Positions 28,758-56,647 of a stretch of 64,000 nucleotides of DNA are shown here, in pieces; the stretch's first letter is position 1, and every line of letters begins with the position of its first letter. The notes below the pieces were generated by a model, which was not told where the DNA came from, did no database searches, and was given only the letters and a program-made list of their open reading frames with translations. Made by a program: the position numbers and the translations under genes. Location of the stretch: the NCBI GenBank assembly GCA_963855995.1, contig OY979717.1, positions 12,031,001-12,095,000 of the forward strand, written 5' to 3'. This DNA is from Muricea muricata (Eukaryota; Cnidaria; Anthozoa; Malacalcyonacea; Plexauridae).

Positions 28758-30063
28758 CTGTGCAAAAGATAAAAACTATATGATTACAATTTTACATTGC
28801 CGAGTCAGGAAAACAGATGAGAGCATAAAAGGGTACAACATTCAACAGGTGGGAATTTTGTCAGAGCATGCGGTACAACTCGCGCGGTTAACAGAAAAGA
28901 GACTTGGTACGAGTAAATTAAGCAATTCGATTTTTGAGCGTTTTAGGCGGGTTTTTGACCTTGTTTTTTCTTCCAACCAAGTTTTTATTAATTTATTGAA
29001 TTATTGAGAAGGATAGAAAGGTATGAGAACGTTCGGAGGCTAAAAAAAATACAAAATGCAACTTTTGCGTAACCTTATACATTCGAACGGCCTCGGATTC
29101 CCACGGACATGTCTAATAATTCCTCCTAACCCGAATTTTGAGGTGAACGAATTATCTCCCAAACTAAAGTATGGGTTTCAAGCAACAGTTTTAACCATAT
29201 TTCGTTTTGAGGCACTCGACTAGATTTTGAAGTATTTTAATTTTTGTGACTTTATTGTGTTGATCTTCACCCCCATAAATCACCCTGCATTAAAGTCAAG
29301 GGAGAGGGAAATATATTTCCATGATTTCACTACTATTCATATTTTCTGAATCAATAGACTCCAGTCTTTCAAGTAATATGCTTTAACGAACAGGATTGGG
29401 AAAAACATGTCATTTCTAATGGAATATTCGAAGGTACCTATTGGGCCTAATACAGACTATGTCAGACAGTGGTGCCGTTTTCGTTATCAACCCGAATTTT
29501 TAGATCAAAAATACTTTGACTAGTGCAGTAAGAAAGCTTTGAAGATTGATTTAGACATGCTCTCGTTTTGAGGCGCTCGACTAGATTTTTTACAATCTTG
29601 AGTTGAATATTTAGCTTTTTCCAATTTTCAGCAAAATCACGATTTTCGCACTAAGCATTTTCAAGGAATTTGAATCATAAATAAACTTTCTAAAGGTGTT
29701 TCCGAGTAGAAAAAGACATGAAAAATAAATATGAAGCCCACCGTGTGTTTAGTCTTTTAATTTCGTCTGTCCAAAGGATGAAAAAAAACTTGCATCTTCG
29801 AAAAAAATTATATTTCGTCCATATTCCATCAGAGATATTAATACTTTAAAAATGCCTGATTTCATTTAGAAGTCTTTTATCCATCCCATTTCCCCATAAG
29901 CTTCGTAGAAAGGAATTTAAATTCTTGCAAATCTACTGTTTTCTTTCAAAAAAAGAAGCCCAAAAACTTGTTTTTGCTCATTTTGACAATTTTTAAAAGA
30001 ATTTTTTGCGACCGCCCGCAATTTACTGACCAGCGGAGACGAAATCCCCACCTGTTACACTTA

Positions 30064-30249
30064 ACAAATAGATTTCTTTTTTGCGTGCGTCTGTACTGTA
30101 ATAGATCACAGATGACGTCATAGCGTGTGAAGAACAAAAAAGTACGCACGAGACGCAGTCGAGTGCGTGACTTTTTGTTCTTCACACGCTATGGCGTCAT
30201 CTGTGATCTATTACAGTACAGAAGCACAAAAAAATGAAATCTATTTGTT
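30064..30249. mobile_element. Near-perfect hairpin MITE
   Basis: Arms of about 85 bases: CTGTACTGTAATAGATCACA near 30090 and TGTGATCTATTACAGTACAG near 30201 are exact inverted copies, as are GTGTGAAGAACAAAAAAGTA and its partner TACTTTTTGTTCTTCACAC-like arm. The loop is about 11 bases. No coding capacity; adjacent frames are shadows. Confidence 0.85.
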
Positions 30250-30564
30250 TTATATTATAATAAAGTTGACAAAAATCATGCGAAGACCCGCGAAATAAAT
30301 TAGCTAAATTAGATCACGCCATCAGTTGACGTCATCCGTGCGTGTGTACTTTAATAACACACAGCTCGCGACCAATGAAAATGCAGAATGGACACGTATT
30401 ATTATATAATACCTGTTACAAGATTCTGTGATTTATATAACCTGCAGGGCCGCACAGAAATGTTTGGGCAAAATTTAACCTTTATCATAAAGGCGTGTGT
30501 TTTCATCTTCTAGTAGTGCATTATATATGATAAAGTCGGTAAACTACCATAATATACAATAATT

Positions 30565-30856
30565 TATTTCTTTTATTTATTTTATTTATTTAGCTTTGCC
30601 ACAAGGGCAGGGTCACCATCACAACAGCGTTTGCCAATTACTGTGGGCCCGTAGTACCTATCCCACCCTGTCGATTTTCCCTGTGGGGGGAAACCGAAGT
30701 ACCCGGAGAAAACCCACGACTTTCGGCAGAGGGTTGACTTTACTCATTTCACATGAGGACTGGGTTCGAGTCCACCTTACTGGGGATCGAACTCGGAACC
30801 TTAGAGGTGAAAGGCGAGTGGTCTGACCACTACACCACCGAAGCCCACCAAGCCCC
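30565..30856 (-). mobile_element. tRNA-derived SINE
   Basis: Read on the minus strand it begins with a tRNA-like head: GGCTTCGGTGGTGTAGTGGT (A-box region, near 30845-30826) and CCGAGTTCGATCCCC (B-box region, near 30795-30781). The body continues to 30598 and the element ends in an (AAAT)-type tail, seen on plus as TTTATTTATTTTATTTATTT near 30572-30592. Head, body and A-rich tail in this order are diagnostic of a SINE transcribed by RNA polymerase III. It lies between the antistasin-like exon and the reticulon gene. Confidence 0.8.
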
Positions 30857-31332
30857 TATAATTATTATATATAAAAAAACACACTGAGAAAATTTAGCGT
30901 CTACTAGCAGCCCGGCTTCCGAAAAGTTTGTAGAAAAACGTGGCGCTGACTGAGACTTTTACACACATTTTGAGGTGTTATGTGAGAGTTTCCAGTATTA
31001 CTTAATTTCTCAATTTAGCGAGTGGTTTGACACAACAATTGAGTTAATTCATGAATGGGCTTCTATATAATTTATGGGTATCATGACAGCGACTGTATAT
31101 ATGATCGTGATTTCCATGTTTTCATTATTACTGAATGACTTCGTCCCCGCTTTTGGGGCCCCGCTCATATCGGTTAGAAATGGACAAAAATGCATACCTT
31201 GCGTTCCACACCACATTACCTACAAAATAGTGGAATAACAGAACAATTCTAGAATAGCAGAGACGCAATAGGTGCCAGCAATGCTACTGGTAGAATACTG
31301 AAAAGATAAATCTGTGTACTTTACCGTTGTGA

Positions 31333-31727
31333 ATGCTAATACACGGTGAAGGCTTTTTCAGATACCTTGAAGCAGATCGGTCCCAGTACTTTCGTTAATT
31401 TCACACGGCCAAACAAAGACCTTGTAATAGTTTTGCTATATTAAAACTATTCTCACTCACAGGGATTGTATCTACTTCACCAAATTTAGCTAAAGCGCGA
31501 CCCCGAAGGGCGAGTAATGATTGTCGCGCTACGCGCTCCCTCTTTAGCTAAATTTGGTGAAGTAGATACAGTCCCAGTGAGTGAGAATAGTTTTAATATA
31601 GCAAAAGTATTTGAAGACCTTAGTCTTGTTTGGACCGTGTTTGTTGACCTTGTTTGGCCGTGTGAAATCAATGAAAGTACTGGGACCGATCTGCTTCAAG
31701 GTATCTGAAATAGCCTTCACCCTAGTA
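31333..31727. mobile_element. Palindromic foldback element
   Basis: GATACCTTGAAGCAGATCGG near 31361 and CCGATCTGCTTCAAGGTATC near 31686 are inverted, and TTTAGCTAAA- flanked centres (about 31487 and 31537) mirror each other around a GC-rich loop of about 45 bases. The arms are about 170 bp. Frames on both strands (31486-31741) are products of the palindrome. Confidence 0.8.
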
Positions 31728-33420
31728 CACCGACAATCCACGATGAAGTCATGTGATTTCTTCTATACTGCCTGGTTAGTTAACCTGTGACACAACACAG
31801 CAGGATTATTTATGAGCTATCTCTCACATACGACTCGAGTTCGTAGAATAACTGTTTTATTATATAGACAACAACTGCTACCAAAAAAACTTCCCAGTGC
31901 AGTTATATTTTACTAAAATATACTTATTAGTCAGTTTCGCAATGTAAACAACTTCAGCTAATACTGTATAAAACACTACCTATCGTTATTTTAAATTATG
32001 TTTCAAACAAATTCTGCCAAATGTTTCAAATTCTTAAAAAATATAAATGTTTTGGGCGAAACAAACGCTTGTTGAACTCTTATTATAGCAATTCAAAACA
32101 ATTATAATATTCTCTAGCTTTTGGGAGACATATTCAGTATTAGGATTTGTAAAAAGACTGTATTTTATACTTGTTTAGGTGACATTTAAGGTCAACTATT
32201 AAGTTTATGTGTTGTACGTATTGCTAAGAAAGGCTGCCAAAATGCTCAAAACAAGATTTTTTGCGATCGAAAAACTTTCGGCCGCCCTCTTGTTTTCTCT
32301 ACTGGTAGGATATGAGCTAATATCCTACTAGTAGCGAGCCAATCAGATTACAGAATACTTAATATCCGATGGCAGTCTATATAATAAAAAGGGATAGAGT
32401 ATACTACACGCATTCAGTTAATTACTAATTTCAAATGGGCATAATTAGGGTTATTATTAATTCTTGACTTGCTAAAAACCTCTCGAGACACACGCCTCAA
32501 TGCTTCTCGCCAACGTTGGCTGGTGCCCACAATAGAACTGATAAAATATATTCTTTTCCATGTGCTTCACCACCAGCATAGTCGACGTGCAAGTCAAGAA
32601 TATCATGTTGGAGTAAGAGCTTCGACTGTACGTTATATACATCGAAGTATACTAGCTTAGCATACCGTGCGTGGGCAGGTGTGCCTTATAGTCTGCTACT
32701 CTCATTCCATGGTTTATTCCATGGTGCATGTATTAGTTGTTAGGCCTTGATAGCACAATTTTCATGGTGGTACAAGGAACAGATAAACAAAATATTGTCG
32801 ACAAGCGACAACATGCATGGAACAATGTTTGCGGCAAAACGGCATTGTTCATTCCCTTTTTCAACAGCCCTGAAGTGGTTGTTCGTTAAGTTTTTTGCTG
32901 TGTAAGTGGATTTGAATCCTATGAACAGCAGGCACGTAACTTTCGTGCTTCCTGCAAAAACTGAATTTACTTTTTACCTTTGATCCGCTATGATTTCTAA
33001 CACGGTTTCCCTGTTCAACAAATTTTGTGTGAGCTGCTTTTATAAGAAACTGTTCATCTCAGCTCAGATTTCTATTTCCCCTATTCACGTATTTCCCACG
33101 GAAATGTCATAACAAACAATGTGAACGCAAATGCCATTCTTGATGTGATAGGGTTCAAATAAGAACGCATCAGCATGTTTTATTTAATGATGAAGGATCA
33201 AGCACTTGCGTTTTTCCATATCTTTGTCCTTACTACAACGATACCTTGTAATAACATTGGATTACTTTAAAGTGAAGTCGGTCGACGGGTCGGACATCAA
33301 TGGACAATTTCAAACAGTCCTCAAACTGCAAGGGAATGCTTGTGCACTATTAATACGCCAATTGGCAATTTTTGTGACACATAACACTAACATAATCGCA
33401 CTAAACCACAATAAACTAAC
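31728..33420. other. Intergenic AT-rich DNA 3' of the reticulon gene
   Basis: No gene seen. CCAATCAGATTACAG near 32338 recurs near 23511, so a shared unnamed repeat fragment is present at both places. Confidence 0.4.
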
Positions 33421-33426
33421 TTTATT
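33421..33426 (-). terminator. Candidate polyadenylation signal of the reticulon gene
   Basis: TTTATT on plus is AATAAA on minus, about 300 bases after the stop codon of the reticulon-like gene. It is a canonical hexamer at a plausible distance; no cleavage site can be seen from sequence alone. Confidence 0.4.
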
Positions 33427-33687
33427 CTAACCTTATCAGGTACTGTATGCAGAATCAACCTGGTGTGGCTTTAAATGAGACTTGGTGATATTATCTACAT
33501 GAAATATTCTTCGTGCAGGTTACAAGGAGGATACTAAATACGGGTCTTTAATAACTCAATAGCTGTTGTAACCGTTGTTATGATTTAATATCTGTTTCCT
33601 ACATTGTCTTTCCAAAACAATTAGTTTTACAAGTGTCTGCATGGCATATGCAAGACTTAAGATTCAAGAAAACGGCCTATATAATAT

Positions 33688-33719
33688 AAAGATGTCATAA
33701 ACTACCTTAAAAACGTAGT

Positions 33720-33732
<13 letters not shown>
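33688..33732 (-). promoter_or_regulatory. Perfect 18-bp hairpin spanning the reticulon stop codon
   Basis: AAAGATGTCATAAACTAC (33688-33705) and GTAGTTTATGACATCTTT (33715-33732) are exact inverted copies with a nine-base loop. The stop codon (33720-33722 on minus) lies in the stem, so the mRNA could form a stable hairpin at translation termination. It may also be the remnant of a small palindromic insertion. Confidence 0.6.
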
Positions 33733-49452
<15,720 letters not shown>

Positions 49453-49459
49453 GTTCTTG

Positions 49460-50553
49460 GATGACTATAGGAAGCCAAATAAGATATACTGTTACCTGAA
49501 AAATGGAAGGGGACAAATAAAATTTCGTCCGAAAGTGTTGTTTATAGTTACGATATTTTCTATTAATTGATAACTTCTCGTTTGGATAAATGTTTAATAT
49601 AATTTTAAACGTAATAACATTTGGTTAAATCTCGATTTCGAGCCTTAACAATAAAAGCTGGGAAATTTGCTGTCGGCCGTGCAAAAATATCCCTGGCGGT
49701 CGACTACAAAAAATGATTTGCATATTACTTGCGAAATGCAGATTAGTTTCAGAGGTGCTCATGCAGAATCCAGTGTCTTTGACTTTGACTTTGACTTTGA
49801 CGAGGCAATTGAAGTTGTTCATAAATGTTTTTACTGATATTGGCAAAAGCATTGATATAGCTGCAATCAATTATACTCGCCATCTACGTTTATTATATGA
49901 GTTTTAAAACTACCGCATAAATCACGCAATTTCCGCGTGTCCACGCCATTGACATAAGTACATCGCTATTGAGATAAATATTTATGTCAATCGTCTGCGC
50001 AGGTTATCACGTGCATGTGCAACAAGCTGCTCTTAACAATAAAAATGACATTTTGTAAAAATTCATGAAGAACGAGACATGAATTTGTAACTATTATATC
50101 GTTTCGAAATAACCGCTGCACGGATTGGGTGCTGACAACGTTCGGGTTAAATGCTGAAATAAACTGGGCAAAAAACCGTCTTCAAGAATTCAGCAACAAA
50201 AACAAACATCTTTTTGAAGAGTAGCTACTATTGTAAAGACTCACAAATTATTAATACATTTTGCTTTGCATACAGAGTTTCTTTATCTGCTGACATGAGT
50301 GACCGTACCCGATTGACTACTTGCTAGTAATTTTAATTCATTTTACTGCATATATATTAGAATTCTTTTAAAATAAATTTAAGTTTATATTGATACATGT
50401 TAATTGTGTATACATATTGACATTTTTGCTGAATTCGTATACCGTCATAGAAATATCATATGCAAAAATAAAAACTAAATTCGCATTCAAATTTGTTGAA
50501 TAATTTATACCTTTCATCGTGACCTTTGGCCTAAAGTTGACGGCAAATACAGC
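49460..50553. other. Region upstream of the reticulon start codon
   Basis: It may hold the reticulon promoter and untranslated exons: acceptor-like CTATAG directly precedes the start-codon exon on minus. A short (CTTTGA)n tract lies near 49778-49801. No other gene is visible. Confidence 0.4.
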
Positions 50554-50800
50554 TGTTAGTGAAATCACATTCAGTTTTTTGGGTTACCTGTTAATTGTGG
50601 GCTCCGCGCGTGGGTCACGCACAGTCGTGACAAGATCGTACCTTGGCAGTGCAAACGTTTGTAAGAAGTCTATATATTTTGAGTTTTTTATTGTTATTAA
50701 ATCTGAAAAGTATCGAATAGTTCCATGAGTCAACGACCGAATTCAAACGGACTGTCACTAAACGAAATCGGTCGCCGAAAATCGAGAAGTATCCGTTACA
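50554..50800 (+). repeat. 5' long terminal repeat of BEL/Pao element 1
   Basis: 247 bp, starting TGTTAGTGAAATC and ending CCGTTACA. It matches the 3' LTR with three substitutions and one single-base indel. The five bases before it (ACAGC, 50549-50553) are repeated immediately after the 3' LTR. Confidence 0.95.
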
Positions 50801-50821
50801 GTACGACCTTGTCACGACTGT
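50801..50821 (+). promoter_or_regulatory. Primer-binding site region, complementary to the element's own LTR
   Basis: The 21 bases directly after the 5' LTR are the reverse complement of ACAGTCGTGACAAGGTCGTA(C) in the 3' LTR (21 of 21) and of 50621-50641 in the 5' LTR (20 of 21). This is where a minus-strand primer must anneal. The flush position implies a functional role; a tRNA primer is not excluded. Confidence 0.7.
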
Positions 50822-50834
50822 CTTCGGCGACAAT

Positions 50835-52940
50835 ATGGATGAAAAACAAGGGCTAGAACACACGGACGAAGGTGCAAAGGACGCCCAATTCGACACAGGA
50901 GAACTTCAAAGGCCAGCTATCCGAAAGGACTACGGAAAGGAAGCTGGAAATGCTCTCAAAGACTTGGAAATTACACGGGAAACCGAGGTGGCAAACGTTT
51001 TGACAACGTTAGCGAGCGCGGGCGAGCCAGCGAAACGATACGAAGAATGGACAGCGGATAATGTAAATACAGGACTCCCAAGATCGGAAAATGACGAAAA
51101 GGAGATATACGGCGCTCGCAATAAAGTGCCCACAGAAAAAGGTAGGCAATATATATTGGAAAAAATTAAAAACGATCGGAAAAGTGCATTATCTAATGTC
51201 ACTAGACAAATTAACAAGATTAAACCTCTTCTGTCAAGTTTTTCAAACCGAAAACTTGTGCATATAAAATTAAAAGAACTAGACGAGCTGTTTGCCTTGA
51301 TGCACGGTATTAACCAAAATTACTTACAAGAACTGAACAGTGATGATGAAATGAGACAAGCTACTGAGTGGTTTGATATACATGATGAAGAGGTATTTAC
51401 ATTCAAACAAAGCCTGGTTGAATATTTACATGAAGCAAAGGAATATTTAAACGAAGAATTCTCTAGAAGTTCAGTGAAATCTAAGTACTCCCACTCAATG
51501 CGTTCGTATGCATCCAGGTCTTCTAATCGATCACAACTAATTCAAGCTAAAGCAAAAACAGCTTCACTAGAAGCCAAGGCAGCATTTTTGAAAGAAAAAC
51601 AAGCCTTAAAGATGGCAGCTGAGGAACTCGAACTAAGGCGAATGATTGCGCAGGCGAAGGCTGAAAAAAATGTTTACGAACAGTTTGAATATGGAGAATG
51701 TAATCAGTTTGAAGAGCCGAACAGTAAATTTGCCACCAGCCAGGTAAATTATACCCTACACCCTCATAATTATATACCTAAACCTACACTAGTTGGTAAT
51801 GGTTTACTGGATCCTTCTGAGTCGACACCTGAGGTAAAGAGTAAAACAATTCATGCAAGCCCAATAGTACAGTCTACTGTGGTAAATCGTGAACCAGCAG
51901 AGTCCTTGGCCCCCGAAACTCCTTCCAGTCCCAAACCTGCAACAACCAGTACAAGTAAAATTGAAGAACCCTCTACAATAAACCCAGAAGCTTTACCATT
52001 CAACCCTAAGCAAGATGAACGAACAGAATTTCAAGTTTCATCGAACTCCCAACCGAGCCCTGAACCCCCTGGTCAAGATATTGGGCAAACGCTGCTATTG
52101 AATAACAGTATGTATGACGAATTCCTTAATGTTCAAAGGAAGCAAGCTAGCATTTCAGAAATGATTATGGTGCAACAAGTTCGAAGTTCACTTCCATCTC
52201 ATAAACCTCCTACCTTCTCGGGCAACCCAATGGAATATTCAAGATTCATCAATGCGTTTGAGTCACTAATCGAATCGAAGGTGGAGAGCCCAATTGAAAG
52301 GTTATATTTCCTAGACCAATACACTACCGGAAAGGCTAAAGAGGTAATTAAGGGATGTATTCAAATGAAATCTGATGATTCGTATGGTCAAGCTAGAGAC
52401 TTGCTAAAGAAACATTTCGGAGATCCTTTCAAAGTTGCGAACGCTTACATTGTAAGGCTTACTAAATGGCCTTCCGTAAAGGCTAAAGACGGACAGAGTT
52501 TACAAGAATTTGCTATTGCATTGGAACAAGCTAATTAAAACGCAACAACTGGCCTACCGTACATGGATGATCTCAATGCTACTCAATTTTTACGTCAGTT
52601 ATGGGAAAAGCTACCACCATATTTAAGAAGCAAATGGACAGAGCGAGCAAGTAAGATAAGAAGAGAGAAGAGTAGAAATGTGACCTTTAGTGAGTTTTCT
52701 AAGTTCGTTACTGAGCAAGCTGAATTGGCGACAGACCCAGTGTTCTCGGAAGAATTCTCGGAAAGGTGGAAAGAAGAAGGCAAGGACAAACCCAGTGACA
52801 GCGGACGATATTTAAGAGGCAAGGGTACCAGAACTTTTGGAACGGAAGCTAAAGAAAGGGAAGAGCACAAAGAACGTGTTAAGAAGTGTACATTGTGTTC
52901 GAAGTCACATGATTTAATCGTCCACAGGCTGAGCAACGAT
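50835..52940 (+). pseudogene. BEL/Pao gag polyprotein, interrupted by a stop
   Basis: The frame from ATG 50835 runs 567 codons to an in-frame TAA (52536-52538), then resumes in the same frame to 52943. The N-terminal half is charged and helical with an Ala/Lys/Glu-rich coiled coil (residues 230-290) and a Pro/Ser-rich linker. From about residue 445, PTFSGNPMEYSRFINAF begins the DUF1759-type capsid region of Pao elements. After the stop, the sequence reaches CTLCSKSHDL, the first half of a zinc knuckle, and is then cut off at a deletion junction near 52922. A structural protein for particle assembly; broken in this copy. Confidence 0.9.
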
Positions 52941-55660
52941 TAAAGAATCTGAAGAAGCGGCTTCTTTCTGATGACAAGTATCGACGAGATTATGTCAAAT
53001 TTATGGACAGCATAATAAGCAAGGGCTACGCAACCAAAGTAAGTGACGAAAATGCAACAGCGAGTGAAGGACACGTCTGGTACTTACCACATCACGGGGT
53101 ATACCATCGGCAGAAAACTGAAAGTCTTCGGGTCGTCTTTGACTGCTCGGCTCGTTACCAAGGAGAGTCCCTTAACGATCATTTATTGCAAGGCCCAGAC
53201 TTGACGAGCAAGTTAACAGGGGTATTGATAAGATTTAGAGAAGAAAAAATCGCTGTGATGGCCGACGTGGAAAAGATGTTCTATCAAGACAAAGTGACGG
53301 AGCCAAATCAAAACTACCTTCGATTCCTATGGTGGCCCGATTCTGACTTGACAAAAGAACCGGTGGACCACCGCATGACTGTACGTTTGTTTGGTGGGGC
53401 ATCATCGCCAGGATGTTCTAACTTTGCCCTGAAGCGCACTGCTGATGACCACGAGGAAGAATTTGGAACAGACATAGCGGACACATTGAGACACAACTTT
53501 TATGTTGATGACATGTTGAAGTCTGTCCCCACAGACGAAAAGGCAATCGAAGTGGTCCAAGGAACGAAGGCAATGTGCAAGAAAGGTGGATTCACGTTAA
53601 CCAAGTTTGTGAGTAATAGTCGCAAGGTACTCCAGTCGGTACCAGAAGAAGACCGAGCAAAAGAGATCAAGGGCCTAGACCTAGGGCAAGATAAGTTACC
53701 AGTAGAACGGGCACTTGGAGTGTGTTGGTGCATCGAGTCGGACACCCTGCAGTTTCGGATAGAGATTAAAGATCAACCCTGTACAAGAAGAGGGATCCTT
53801 GCAACTATCAGCTCGGTGTATGACCCCCTTGGATTCATCGCCCCAGTAATGTTAGTGGGAAAGAAGATACTGCAAGATTTCTGTAACACCCGAGATTGGG
53901 ATGAGCCTCTCGACGAAACGACACGAATGCGATGGAAGAAATGGAGATACGAACTTTTCCTGCTCGAAAACGTGAAGGTGAAACGAAGCTTAAAGCCTCC
54001 AGAATTTGGAAAGGTCAAGTCAGCTCAGCTTCACACCATGTCAGATGCATCTACTATCCGGTATGGTCAATGTTCCTATTTGAGACTAGTGGATGAGCAT
54101 GGGACCATTCATGTTTCGTTTCTGATGGGAAAGGCGAGAGTAGCTCCAAAGAAGACTGTTAGCATCCCGAGACTTGAGTTGGCAGCCGCTACAGTCTCCG
54201 CTAAGATGACAGACGCGCTGAAAGATGAGTTAACTTACGAAGGCGTACGAGAGTACTATTGGACGGATAGTAAGGTAGTCTTGGGCTACATCTGCAACGA
54301 GTCAAAGAGATTTCACGTTTACGTGGCTAACAGAGTTCAACTGATACAAGATCTGTCTTCACCATCTCAATGGAGATATGTGAACTCTGCCGAAAATCCA
54401 GCAGACGAAGGATCACGTAGCATGACGGCCAAGCAGTTTGTTGAAAATTCCAAGTGGCTTGAAGGTCCTGAGTTTCTGAAAGATTCAGAAGAGACCTGGC
54501 AGACGGGAGACATCATCAAAAGTAAGGTGGACCCAGCCGATCCAGAAGTGAAAGTTAATGTAAATGCAAACGTGTTAACAGAGAAGAACGATATGCTCAG
54601 CAGACTCGATCGTTTCTCAAGTTTGAATACGGCGAAAGCAGCAGTAGCGATCTGTCTAAGATACAAGAACAATTTAAGGGAGAAAGCAGTAACGAAGAAG
54701 GATGAGTTAATGAATCGAAAGCCCGAAAGCGAAGGCAGAGAAAGGGTCTCAGCGAGTTCGTTGTTATCGGTTGACGAACTGCAGAAAGCAGAGATGGAAA
54801 TAGTTAAGATGGTGCAATCCGACGCATTTCCTGGAGAGATAAAGAATCTGAAGGACATTAAAGCTGATTCTTCGTTAAGCAATCGTCTTTCAGACAAGAA
54901 GAAGAAAGTAGTTTTGAAGAAAACCAGCGCTCTTCATACGCTAGATCCATTTGTAGATTCGGACGGTATTCTGAGAGTTGGAGGAAGAATACGGAGAGCT
55001 AACTTTGAGCAAACGTTGAAAACACCTATCATCTTACCGAAGTTTGGACACCTCACAAAGTTGGTGGTTAGTTATATCCACGAGAAAATACACCATGGTG
55101 GCAGAGGTATTACTATGAATGAACTACGAGCTCATGGTTATTGGATCATCAACGGCAACACGGTGGTTCGACGGTTCATTTCAGAGTGTGTAACTTGTCG
55201 ACGCCTTAGAGGAACCGCCTGGGAACAGAAGATGGCGGACCTACCGCAGTCAAGACTCGAAGACGTGGCACCATTCACCTATAGTGCAATCGATTACTTT
55301 GGTCCGTGGTATGTTAAGGATGGCAGAAAGGAAGTTAAGCGATACGGGGCGTTATTCACGTGTATGGCCAGTCGCGCCATGCATATCGAGGTCGCACACT
55401 CGATGGAAACAGATTCGTTCATACAAGCTCTTCGCAGATTCATTTGTCGCAGAGGTGCTGTCAGGGAACTGCGTAGCGATAGAGGAACCAATTTTATAGG
55501 AGCTGAAAATGAACTAAAGAAAGCAGTTGAAGAGATGGATGATGATAAGATAAAGGCAGACTTACTCAAGGACGGAATCGATTGGATTAAAAATCCGGCG
55601 AAAGCGAGCAACTTCGGAGGAGTGTGGGAGCGCAGATTCGATCTGTTCGCAACGTTATGA
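52924..55660 (+). pseudogene. BEL/Pao reverse transcriptase, RNase H and integrase
   Basis: It enters the pol frame at the deletion junction (AEQRLKNLKKRL) with no upstream protease. Long frame 53003-55660 has an RT start VWYLPHHGVYH and VVFDCSARYQGESLNDHLLQ, the first catalytic Asp in ADVEKMF and the YVDDM catalytic box. RNase H follows (MSDAST; RLELAAA; YYWTDSK). The integrase zinc site is HEKIHHGG to CVTCRR, and the catalytic core has AIDYFGPW and SDRGTNFIGAENELK, then NFGGVWER. A one-base deletion near 55632 shifts the frame so that this ORF ends early at 55660; the rest continues in the next frame. Inactive as it stands. Confidence 0.93.
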
Positions 55661-56283
55661 ACGCTCATATTAAGCAGCATGGTCATAGATTAGACGACGA
55701 ATCCTTACGTACATTCCTCTGCCAGTCAGAAGCGATCGTTAATAGTCGACCCCTGACTGTGGAAACGCTAAATGACCCTCTTTCCCCCTTACCACTGACT
55801 CCGAACGCGTTACTGACTGGCAAAAGGAAGCTAGTACTACCACCACCGGGGAAGTTTCAGAACGAAGACGTGTATTGCAGACGACGATGGCGACGAGTGC
55901 AGCACTTGTCTAACCAATTCTGGAATCGTTGGAAGAAAGAATACTTACAGAACCTCCAAACAAGATCGAAGTGGACAGGTTTACGGAGAAACTTCAGAGT
56001 AGGAGACGTGGTTCTGATGATTGACGTGGACAAGGTGAGAAACCAGTGGCCTATGGCGAGAGTAATGAGCGTGAATGAAGATGACCAAGGTCTTGTTCGA
56101 TCAGTAACTGTACGAACGTCAAGTGATTCGATCCTCGATCGTCCAATCAACAAGTTGATCTTATTAGTAGAAACCTCGGAAGAAGAGCAAGAGAGACCGG
56201 GTGGATTCCCAGACGGAGAGCCAAAGTCGCTAAGTTTCGTTAGACGAAAAGTGAAAGAGAACAATCTAGCTAAGTATACTTAG
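55624..56283 (+). pseudogene. BEL/Pao integrase C-terminal part after the frameshift
   Basis: Continuation of the integrase in the +1 frame: QIRSVRNVMNAH, then SEAIVNSRPLT and LTPNALLTGK, typical of the end of the Pao integrase core, followed by RRWRRVQHLSNQFWNRWKKEY and FRVGDVVLMIDVD (DUF5641-type C-terminal domain). It ends at a TAG/TTAG stop at 56281-56283. It has no start codon of its own. Confidence 0.9.
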
Positions 56284-56370
56284 AGACATTACTTAATATT
56301 ACTGTACGAACAGTCTCTAAAATTAAGTGACATTTAGTTAAAAGGGGTTCATTTTATGTTAGTTTATGGT

Positions 56371-56391
56371 AAAATAGTCTTCGGCTATTTT
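56371..56391 (+). promoter_or_regulatory. UUCG-capped hairpin upstream of the 3' LTR
   Basis: AAAATAG and CTATTTT pair around a C(TTCG)G tetraloop with one bulged T. It lies 11 bases before the 3' LTR, in the region that should hold the polypurine tract (AGAGGAG at 56392-56398). Possibly an RNA structure for plus-strand priming or packaging. Confidence 0.5.
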
Positions 56392-56401
56392 AGAGGAGCC
56401 A

Positions 56402-56647
56402 TGTTAGTGAAATCACATTCAGTTTTTTGGGTTACTGTTAATTGTGGGCTGCGCGCGTGGGTCACGCACAGTCGTGACAAGGTCGTACCTTGGCAGTGCA
56501 AACGTTTGTAAGAAGTCTATATATTTTGAGTTTTTTATTGTTATTAAATCTGAAAAGTTTCGAATAGTTCCATGAGTCAACGACCGAATTCAAACGGACT
56601 GTCACTAAACGAAATCGGTCGCCGAAAATCGAGAAGTATCCGTTACA
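56402..56647 (+). repeat. 3' long terminal repeat of BEL/Pao element 1
   Basis: 246 bp, TGTTAGTG to CCGTTACA, followed directly by the target duplication ACAGC. It contains the exact 21-base complement of the primer-binding region. Confidence 0.95.

Larger units (their letters stand above)
50554..56647 (+). mobile_element. BEL/Pao LTR retrotransposon 1, nearly complete but defective
   Basis: Both LTRs (50554-50800 and 56402-56647) are flanked by the 5-bp target duplication ACAGC. Internal order is gag, reverse transcriptase, RNase H, integrase and a C-terminal Pao domain. LTRs differ at four positions in 247, so insertion is fairly recent. Defects are an in-frame stop in gag, a deletion that removes the zinc knuckle and aspartic protease, and a one-base frameshift in integrase. 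The copy is non-autonomous but its LTRs could still drive transcription. The 3' LTR lies 6 kb from the start of the next BEL-type region. Confidence 0.95.

Noticed and set aside
30596..30826. 76-codon plus frame over the SINE
   Set aside because: It is the antisense of a tRNA-derived SINE body.
54367..54897. 176-codon minus frame inside the retrotransposon pol gene
   Set aside because: Shadow of the well-supported reverse transcriptase-integrase frame on plus.
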